A DNA stretch of 20,942 nucleotides from an uncultured Planctomycetaceae bacterium (lineage in GTDB: Bacteria; Planctomycetota; Planctomycetia; Pirellulales; Pirellulaceae), in assembly GCA_903927685.1 (NCBI GenBank), contig CAIYOB010001626.1:1-20942 (forward strand), in the 5' to 3' direction. Every line of letters starts with the position of its first letter. Position 1 is the stretch's first letter. Positions 14,839 through 20,942 of this stretch are shown piece by piece. Below the pieces are notes generated by a model that saw only the letters and a list, made by a program, of their open reading frames with translations, searched no databases and was not told where the DNA came from. Made by a program: the position numbers and the translations under genes.

Positions 14839-17571
14839 ATGTCCACAGCCCGTGGTCTCGCCACGCTGGCCGTCTTTTTTTCGCTTGCCGCGGCCGCCGC
14901 CGAGAGCCCGCAGGCCCCCGGCCACCTGCCCTTGGTCGTGGAGGCACTTCCTCTGCAGGGCCCCACCGAGGGACTGGAGCCCGAAGTTCTTGATTTCCGC
15001 TATCAGCCGGGACGCTGGCAAGCCTGCCTGGGACTGCCCGACGACCCCTACAAGACGATCGTGGGCGGCGACGGAGGGCTGTACTACGATTACGGCCAAC
15101 GCGGGCCCGAACCGTATGACAACGGCCAAGGCTCGTTCGGCACGCGGATCTTGGCCGAGTTGCAGGCGGAAGGCGAAGCGGCACCCTGCCGGCAATCGCT
15201 GCACAGCCCGCGGGTCCCGCTCGTGATCACCGAACGCGATCAAGGCGATTGGCAGTTGCGTCAGGAAGCCTGGTCCGGCGTGCTGCAGGGCGAAACGCTG
15301 GAATCGAGAACGCCGCATCGCGTCGATTACCTGTGGCTCACCTTGACCAACCGCAACCAGCAACCCCGCTCGGCCACGGTCGCGCTGAACGTCGGCACGA
15401 CGGCTCCTCTGAGCTTGGCTACGACTCGTACCCAGGTCCTGCGCCACGGCCCCGGCGAGCGGCTGTTCTGCCAGTTCTCGCGAGCCTGTCAGCCGCTGGA
15501 CATCGCGGGCGATCCACAGGGGCCCGACGAGCCGTTGCGGGTGGAAGCCCGCTCGGGCGTTTCGGTCACGCGCAACTGGGCTCGGCCTCCAGTCGCTTGC
15601 GATCCCTGCTTTCGCCACGTCCTGGTCGGATTCGGCCAACCGCTGGAGTTCCGCTGGGCCGCGCCCGCCAACCGCAAATACCGCGTGGCCGTGGGCTTGA
15701 TCGAAGGCTGGCACGCCGAGCCCGGCAAGCGGCCGGTTCAAGTTCAGGTCGAAGGCCAAGCGGCCCGCAGCGTGGATCTGGTCAAGGAACTCGGCCAGAA
15801 CGTGCCGCTGGTGCTGCAAGCGCTCGCGGCGGACACCGACGGCGACGGCCAGGTGAGCGTGACGGTCCGCTCGGTGGCCGGCGCCGAGGACGGCAACACG
15901 ATCCTGAGCGGTCTGTGGGTCTTTCCGGCCGACGCGGCGCCGACGGATGCCGAGGTCCTGAGCGGCCAAGCCAACTCGCAAACGCTGGCCCGCGTCGACG
16001 CGGACCACATGCCCCGGGTGCCCAAGCCGTTGCGGTTGACCTGGGACACCGGGACGGTGGCTCCCGGACAGAGTTTTCAGCTGCTGGTCGCCGTGCCGCT
16101 GGGCGAAGCGGCGCAGCAAGGATTCGCCCTGCCTGATCCGGCGGCCGCCCGCGGCCAGACCATCGACTTCTGGACCCATGCGGATCTGCCGTACGACCGC
16201 ATGACGGTCCCCGATCCGGCGGTCCAGGCCTTGCTCGACTCGTCCATTCGCAACATCTACCAGGCCCGCGAGATCAAGGACGGGCGGCCGGCGTTTCAAG
16301 TCGGCCCGACCTGCTACCGCGGCACCTGGGCCGCCGATGGGCCGTTCATCCTTGAGGCGATCACCTACCTGGGCCGCGGCGACGAAGTCCGTGCCGGCTT
16401 GGAACAGCAGGTCGACGGCGATAGCGGGCCGGGCGGCGTCGAGTTTTCGAAGAAGAGCGGTCTACGGCTGTGGATGATCCGCCGCCACGCCCAGTTGACC
16501 GGCGATCGCGCGTGGCTGCAGCGGATGTGGCCGCGGGTCGTACGGGAGGTCAGCCAGATCATCGCCTACCGCCAGCTGACGCGCAGCGATCCGCAGCAGG
16601 CCAATTACGGCTTGATGCCCATCGGCTTTGGCGACGGGGGCCTGGGCGGCAAACATCGCGAGTACACCAACGTCTACTGGACTCTGGCCGGACTCCAGGC
16701 GGCGATCGAAATGGCCCAAGAACTGAATGCCGCGGCCGCGGCGGAATGGCAAGCGGAGTATGCCGACTATTGGCAAGCGTTCGACAAGGCTCGGCATCGC
16801 GACCAGCAGACCGATGCGGCAGGCAACACATACGTGCCGGTGACCATGCAAGGCGAGCAGCCGCAGCTGCCGCAGCGCGGCGCCTGGGCGTTTCTGCAGT
16901 CGGTCTTTCCGGGCCGCGTGTTCCCCGCGGACGACCCGTTGATGCGTGGCACGCTGGCCATGCTGGACGCGAACCAGCGCGAAGGCTTGATCTACGGCAC
17001 CGGCTGGATCGAAGACGGGATCTGGAACTACGCCGCCTCGTTCTATGCCCACGCCCACTTGTGGCTGGGCCACGGCCGCAAGGCGGCGGCGACGCTGTAC
17101 GCGTTCGGGAATCACGCGTCGCCGCTGTTGACGTGGCGCGAGGAGCAGAATCCGCGAGGCGAGCGTCCGCATTACGTCGGCGACATGCCGCACAACTGGG
17201 CCAGCGCCGAGTTCATCCGCCTGGTCCGGCACCTGCTGGTCTTGGAACGCGGCCGGGAACTGCATCTGCTCGAGGGCCTGCCCCGGGCCTGGACACAACC
17301 CGGCTGTGTGACCGAACTGAAAGCCGTACCCACGACATTTGGCGACATCAGTCTGAACCTGGCGGTCGGCGCCGACGGCCGCCACGCCACGCTGACGGTT
17401 GATCCGCCGCGCCGCGATCCGGCGGAGCGACTGATCGTGCACCTCGAGGCGTTCGCCCGGCCAGCCGCCCGGGTCTCTGTCGACGGCCAGCCGCTGGGTC
17501 AGCGGTCGATCACGATGCCGCTCGATCGCCCGACGACGATCCGAATCGAATTGGGGGAAGCCGGGCGATAA
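14839..17571 (+). CDS. Secreted six-hairpin glycosidase-like protein
   Basis: A 910-residue exported protein. Residues 1-21 are a signal peptide (LATLAVFFSLAAAAA). The N-terminal part (about 25-440) is mostly beta-strand sandwich (GLYYDYGQRGPEPYDNGQGS, VDYLWLTLTNRNQQPRSATV). The middle (about 455-830) has the (alpha/alpha)6 barrel pattern of six-hairpin glycosidases: TCYRGTWAADGPFILEAITY near 490, FSKKSGLRLWMIRRHAQLTG, YGLMPIGFGDGG, YWTLAGLQAAIEMA, and YGTGWIEDGIWNYAASFY. The C-terminal part (about 835-910) is a small beta-sandwich as in GH78-like enzymes. Acidic residues in WAADG and WIEDG are candidate catalytic positions. Start ATG 14839 has AGGAG seven bases upstream. I cannot assign a CAZy family or a substrate. 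Confidence 0.82.
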   Translation: MSTARGLATLAVFFSLAAAAAESPQAPGHLPLVVEALPLQGPTEGLEPEVLDFRYQPGRWQACLGLPDDPYKTIVGGDGGLYYDYGQRGPEPYDNGQGSFGTRILAELQAEGEAAPCRQSLHSPRVPLVITERDQGDWQLRQEAWSGVLQGETLESRTPHRVDYLWLTLTNRNQQPRSATVALNVGTTAPLSLATTRTQVLRHGPGERLFCQFSRACQPLDIAGDPQGPDEPLRVEARSGVSVTRNWARPPVACDPCFRHVLVGFGQPLEFRWAAPANRKYRVAVGLIEGWHAEPGKRPVQVQVEGQAARSVDLVKELGQNVPLVLQALAADTDGDGQVSVTVRSVAGAEDGNTILSGLWVFPADAAPTDAEVLSGQANSQTLARVDADHMPRVPKPLRLTWDTGTVAPGQSFQLLVAVPLGEAAQQGFALPDPAAARGQTIDFWTHADLPYDRMTVPDPAVQALLDSSIRNIYQAREIKDGRPAFQVGPTCYRGTWAADGPFILEAITYLGRGDEVRAGLEQQVDGDSGPGGVEFSKKSGLRLWMIRRHAQLTGDRAWLQRMWPRVVREVSQIIAYRQLTRSDPQQANYGLMPIGFGDGGLGGKHREYTNVYWTLAGLQAAIEMAQELNAAAAAEWQAEYADYWQAFDKARHRDQQTDAAGNTYVPVTMQGEQPQLPQRGAWAFLQSVFPGRVFPADDPLMRGTLAMLDANQREGLIYGTGWIEDGIWNYAASFYAHAHLWLGHGRKAAATLYAFGNHASPLLTWREEQNPRGERPHYVGDMPHNWASAEFIRLVRHLLVLERGRELHLLEGLPRAWTQPGCVTELKAVPTTFGDISLNLAVGADGRHATLTVDPPRRDPAERLIVHLEAFARPAARVSVDGQPLGQRSITMPLDRPTTIRIELGEAGR

Positions 17572-18028
17572 CAGCACGCTGAAGCGTGAACTCCAACGAA
17601 GGCATCGCCTTTTCAGGGAGGCGGCGCCGGACCTGGTCGGAAGAAGGCGGTGCACTTGGCGGAAGGAGGCGTCCGTCGCTCAGTAGGACTTGCCGAGATC
17701 AACCAACGGCAAGGACAGGGCCGCTGATCATCAGCCAATTGCTCGCCGAAGCTCATCTTTGGCTTTGGGCGTATTGCAGGTGCGAGTGCCCGGGCTGCGC
17801 GATGATTTGCTTGGCCGTATCCGTCGCGGCACTGATCGGCGGGTTGTCTTCCGATTTGCCGACAGGTTGTGTTCTCCATACCAACTTGGCCACGATTCGT
17901 GCACGGACGGGACGGTCTTGTTATACTCCACACAAGCAACTTGTGCAGGCCATTGCTGCACGGTCGCTACCGTCAAGAGCCCCGATCCCCAAACTCCCTG
18001 CTTCCCGTTCCCGCCCGGAGCTTGCCCC
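17572..18028. other. Intergenic region with small palindromes
   Basis: No gene supported. CACGCTGAAGCGTG (17575-17588) is a palindrome just after the preceding stop, a possible transcript end or dispersed repeat. TTGCCG/CGGCAA (17690-17695 with 17707-17712) is a weaker stem. Open frames here are Arg/Cys-rich and unconvincing. Confidence 0.4.
17919..17927 (+). promoter_or_regulatory. Extended -10 promoter candidate
   Basis: TGTTATACT is an extended -10 element (TG, one base, TATACT) about 100 bases before the next start codon. No good -35 box precedes it, which is usual for extended -10 promoters. Confidence 0.4.
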
Positions 18029-20314
18029 ATGAAATATTCCCTCCTGCTGCTGTCCGTCATCGTGTCGGCCGGTTCTTTGTCCGCGCGCGAGCCGGTCTGG
18101 ATTTTCAACCAGGGGCCGGACGCGAGGCTGATTTCGCTCGGACAGGGACAACTGCAGTGCGGACTTGGGTTGACCAAGCTGATTCCGACGGGGACCGACC
18201 TGACGCTGACCGTTGCGATGGGCGCGGACGACGCGTTCCCCGCCGACGCGCGGCCGTTCTTCGCCGTGCGGTACAAGTACCGGACGACGCTCACGCAGGC
18301 GGGCCTGTTCTTTACCACCGATACGCTGACCGAGCTTTCGGACAAGAGTTACTCCGGTTTTCCCGTCGTCGGCGACAATACGTGGCGGAACGCCCTGGTT
18401 GACATGCGCAAGTTCGACCACAAGAACTGGACGGGAACGATCACTTCGTTCCGCTTCGACCCGACGAATCCCAGCGACACGGAGTCTGCCTACCAGGTGT
18501 CCCGCCTGGGGTTCTTCCCCACGGAGGCGGAGGCCCTGCGTTTCCTGGAAGCGGCCGTGGACGCCCCCGACTATTCGGAGCCGACGTACTTCGCGGCGCC
18601 GCTGGAGCGGGTCTTGGTGCCCGGCGGCTGCCTGTCGGAGGGGTTCGACCAAGCCGATTTCATGCTCCGCTCGCGGGCCGTCGATGCACCGTCCGAAACG
18701 ACCGTCGTGCTGTTCAAATCCAAGGCTGGAACGGGCGCATCGTCCCCGGTGCCAGTCTGCCAGACGAATCGCCGTGGATTCACCCACTTCATCGCCAAGC
18801 AAGCGGGCGAGTACCGCTTGGCTAATGCCGAGGCTCCGCTGGACGACATTGCCACGCTCGCAGCCAACGCCCAGGCGGCGATTCGCTTTGTCGTTGCGCG
18901 GCAGTTGCTCGGTGCCGTCGCGGACCGGCAGTTCCGCCCCGATGCTCCCCTGGCGGACGCGGACTGGAACGCGGCCGTCCAAACGCTGGGCGAGTACGAG
19001 ATCGATCTGAAGACGGCCGCCCAGCCGGCGACTCGTGCCGCCGCCGCCGTCGTGCTGAGCACGGCCATTCAAGCCAAGTTGGGAATCGCCGGCGACTCGC
19101 CGTATTCGAATGAGTACTTGACCCGCGACCGGATTCGGCTTGGAGCGTGGGTCAGTCCGCGGCCGGAGGCGATCGGCCAGGACTTCATCGCCACGTACGC
19201 TTCCGGCGGCTTCGACTGGATCATCGCCCACGGCGCGCTGGCCGATTCGGAGCACCGGGAAATGCTGCTGCGGGACTGTGACAAGCACGGCGTCGAGCTG
19301 ATCCTGGGCGACGGCGCGTACCAGAACCCTGCGGTGGCGACCGCCGAGTACTTCGACCATCCGTGTTTCGCCGGGACCTACGTCACCGACGAGCCGGGCA
19401 CGGACCAGTACGACGAGTTGGCCCGGATCTGCAATGCGTACTACCAAGAGACCGGCGGCAAGCTGCCGTACATCAACCTGCTGCCCATGTACGCTAACGC
19501 AGCCCAATTGAAATACGGGGCCTCGGCCGCGGCGATTGAATACTACGATTCCGATCCCGAGCTGTTCAAGAAATACTGCGACGCGTTTTGCGAGAAGTTC
19601 GCTCCGCCGTACATCTGCACCGACATCTACCCGCTGAACTGGACGAACGGCAAGCGGACCACGTACCAGGACTATTGCGAGTCGATCAACATCATCGCAG
19701 CGTCCGCCCGGGAGCACCGCAAGGCGTTCTGGTGCTGTCTGCAGACGTTCGCCTGGGTCGCCAGCAAACGGACGCCCACGGAAGCGGAGTTCCGCTGGCA
19801 GTCGTACTGCCTGCTGTCGTTCGGCTGCCGGGGGCTGCTGTGCTGGACGTACGCGGGATACGAGCCGGAGTTCCCGTCCCTGCTCACCGTCGACGGCCGG
19901 CGGACCAATGCCTGGTACGACGCCGCGACGGTCTTCAAGGAGGTCCGCCAGGTCTCCGACGCCTTCATCCGGTACCAGAACCTCGGCGCATTCGCCCACG
20001 GCTGCACGGACCAGACGCCGTACTTGAAATTCAGCAACCCGGTCCGGGATTTCCCGACGATTCAGCAGATCCAATGCGACGATCCGCTGCTGGTCGGCTG
20101 TTTCGCCAAGGACGCCGGTCCCGGCGCCGCGTTCACGCTCGTCAATATGAGCGAGTTGGAAGCGGTCAAGACGGCGCAGGTCAAGCTCCGACTCGCCGGC
20201 TCGTCGGTCGTCGCCTGGCCTCGCGGACAGCGCGCCGTCTTGAGCCCTGACGCCGACGGGTTGTATCACCTGTCGCTCTCGTCGGGCGAGGGCGTCTTCA
20301 TGGAAGTCGAGTGA
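18029..20314 (+). CDS. Secreted protein with SLH-like segment and TIM-barrel hydrolase-like domain
   Basis: A 761-residue exported protein. Residues 1-19 are a signal peptide (KYSLLLLSVIVSAGSLSA). Residues 20-175 form a beta-sandwich (VWIFNQGPDARLISLGQG, WRNALVDMRKFDHKNWTG, FRFDPTNPSD, VSRLGFFPT) seen at the front of large carbohydrate-active proteins. Residues about 276-350 resemble an S-layer homology unit: AIRFVVARQLLGAVADRQFRPDAPL, then ATRAAAAVVLSTAIQ (split at natural gaps). Residues about 365-660 look like a TIM barrel, with YVTDEPG (Glu455 a candidate acid), YINLLPMYAN, ICTDIYPLNW and LLCWTYAGYEPE. A C-terminal beta domain ends the protein. The start ATG 18029 has GGAG eight bases upstream. 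A glycosidase role is likely, but the family is not identified. Confidence 0.78.
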   Translation: MKYSLLLLSVIVSAGSLSAREPVWIFNQGPDARLISLGQGQLQCGLGLTKLIPTGTDLTLTVAMGADDAFPADARPFFAVRYKYRTTLTQAGLFFTTDTLTELSDKSYSGFPVVGDNTWRNALVDMRKFDHKNWTGTITSFRFDPTNPSDTESAYQVSRLGFFPTEAEALRFLEAAVDAPDYSEPTYFAAPLERVLVPGGCLSEGFDQADFMLRSRAVDAPSETTVVLFKSKAGTGASSPVPVCQTNRRGFTHFIAKQAGEYRLANAEAPLDDIATLAANAQAAIRFVVARQLLGAVADRQFRPDAPLADADWNAAVQTLGEYEIDLKTAAQPATRAAAAVVLSTAIQAKLGIAGDSPYSNEYLTRDRIRLGAWVSPRPEAIGQDFIATYASGGFDWIIAHGALADSEHREMLLRDCDKHGVELILGDGAYQNPAVATAEYFDHPCFAGTYVTDEPGTDQYDELARICNAYYQETGGKLPYINLLPMYANAAQLKYGASAAAIEYYDSDPELFKKYCDAFCEKFAPPYICTDIYPLNWTNGKRTTYQDYCESINIIAASAREHRKAFWCCLQTFAWVASKRTPTEAEFRWQSYCLLSFGCRGLLCWTYAGYEPEFPSLLTVDGRRTNAWYDAATVFKEVRQVSDAFIRYQNLGAFAHGCTDQTPYLKFSNPVRDFPTIQQIQCDDPLLVGCFAKDAGPGAAFTLVNMSELEAVKTAQVKLRLAGSSVVAWPRGQRAVLSPDADGLYHLSLSSGEGVFMEVE

Positions 20315-20433
20315 ACGCTTCGTGCCGCGTCCAGGGTAACCGTGCCGCACGGCATCTGCGTCCTCCCCATTGATCGGCCGGCGGAAATCGGCAATGATCT
20401 GCAGGATCATCGGTACGCACGCAAGGGAGGAAC
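20315..20433. other. Short intergenic region
   Basis: A small stem CCGTG/CACGG (20340-20352) lies 26 bases after the preceding stop. No gene and no clear promoter are seen; the ribosome site of the next gene, AGGGAGG, ends at 20430. Confidence 0.35.
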
Positions 20434-20942
20434 ATGCCGCATCTGCAAGACGCCTTGGAAATCGCCGTCGCGGGGCTGCTGGTGCTGGTGAATGGTTTCT
20501 TCGTCGGCGCCGAGTTTGCCCTGGTCAAAGTGCGCGATAGCCGGATTGACGAATTGGTCCGGCAACGGCGACCGTTCGCCAAGACGGCGCTGTGGCTGTC
20601 CGAGCGGCTCGAAAGTTCGCTGTCCGCCTGTCAACTGGGGATCACGATGGCCTCCCTGGGCCTGGGCTGGATTGGTGAACCGGCCTTCGCCCGCCTGCTG
20701 GATCCGGCTTTCCGCGGACTGGGCATCCAGTCCGAGACGGCGGTTCACTCGGTGTCCTTCCTGATCGCGTTCACGTTCATCACCGGCTTGCACCTGGTGA
20801 TCGGCGAGCAGGCTCCCAAGATCTTCGCCATCCGCCGAGCCGAAGCGATGCTGCTGCGTTGCGCCGTGCCGTTGCAGTGGTTCTGCCTGCTGACCTACCC
20901 GCTGATGGCCACCTTGAACGCCGCCACCTCGCTGGTGCTGCG
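20434..20942 (+). CDS. DUF21/CNNM (CorC/HlyC-type) membrane protein, 5' part only
   Basis: The first 169 codons are present and the gene runs off the right edge. The sequence is the N-terminal DUF21 transmembrane domain of the CNNM/CorC family, linked to Mg2+ or other divalent-cation efflux. Seen: first membrane helix IAVAGLLVLVNGFFVGAEFA (residues 10-29), the family-typical GAEFALVKVRDSRI, ESSLSACQLGITMASLGLGW (second helix), and HLVIGEQAPKIFAI with the conserved GEQxPK block. Intact members continue with CBS domains and a CorC_HlyC domain outside this window. Start ATG 20434 has AGGGAGG directly upstream, with short spacing. It shows no functional link to the glycosidase genes before it. 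Confidence 0.92.
   Translation, partial: MPHLQDALEIAVAGLLVLVNGFFVGAEFALVKVRDSRIDELVRQRRPFAKTALWLSERLESSLSACQLGITMASLGLGWIGEPAFARLLDPAFRGLGIQSETAVHSVSFLIAFTFITGLHLVIGEQAPKIFAIRRAEAMLLRCAVPLQWFCLLTYPLMATLNAATSLVL

Noticed and set aside
14413..16299. Minus-strand open frame of 628 codons
   Set aside because: Antisense to the isomerase and six-hairpin genes, both of which have ribosome sites and family motifs.
17586..18032. Plus-strand frame of 148 codons with a hydrophobic stretch
   Set aside because: Arg-rich first half, no ribosome site, and it ends just inside the next gene; most likely chance.
17921..20410. Minus-strand open frame of 829 codons
   Set aside because: Mirror of the exported TIM-barrel gene in GC-rich DNA; Arg/Val-rich with no domain or signal peptide.

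Overview
The window is a GC-rich bacterial chromosome segment, probably from a planctomycete of the Pirellulales type. That assignment is inferred from the mix of genes: a secreted sulfatase, GH28-like and GH172 (DUF2961) carbohydrate-active proteins, large secreted glycosidase-like proteins of unassigned family, a small clan AA aspartic protease, and generous intergenic spacing. No rRNA, tRNA or CRISPR array was seen.

Left part (1-5283). The window opens with the 5' part of a minus-strand sulfatase. A decayed IS66-type transposase fragment follows. Next comes a large minus-strand PLD-like/superfamily II helicase/DUF3427 protein, of a type linked to DNA transactions and possibly defence. Beside its start lies a frameshifted PIN-domain (VapC-like) remnant. 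The combination looks like the residue of an accessory island.

Middle part (5284-11452), all minus strand. In transcription order it holds a secreted HExxH metallopeptidase, a secreted GH172/DUF2961 protein, a small frameshifted ORF, a 101-aa DUF5678-like protein overlapping a retropepsin-like aspartic protease, and a secreted GH28 (polygalacturonase-like) beta-helix protein. An unusual cluster of ACAGCGGAT-type repeats sits in front of the GH172 gene.

Right part (11453-20942). A plus-strand secreted SH3-like protein has a clear -10 box and a structured leader. It converges on a minus-strand SppA (S49) peptidase across a strong hairpin. The plus strand then carries a TIM-barrel sugar phosphate isomerase/epimerase, a secreted 910-aa six-hairpin glycosidase-like protein, a secreted 761-aa protein with an SLH-like segment and a TIM-barrel hydrolase-like domain, and the 5' part of a DUF21/CNNM (CorC/HlyC-type) membrane protein.

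Taken together, the sulfatase, GH28, GH172, six-hairpin and TIM-barrel proteins and the isomerase suggest breakdown of a complex, possibly sulfated or pectin-like polysaccharide outside the cytoplasm. The genes are not one tight operon, so a shared pathway is inference. I see no obvious complete novel multi-gene system. The best candidates for follow-up are the helicase island, the aspartic protease/DUF5678-like pair and the repeat cluster at 10255-10335.
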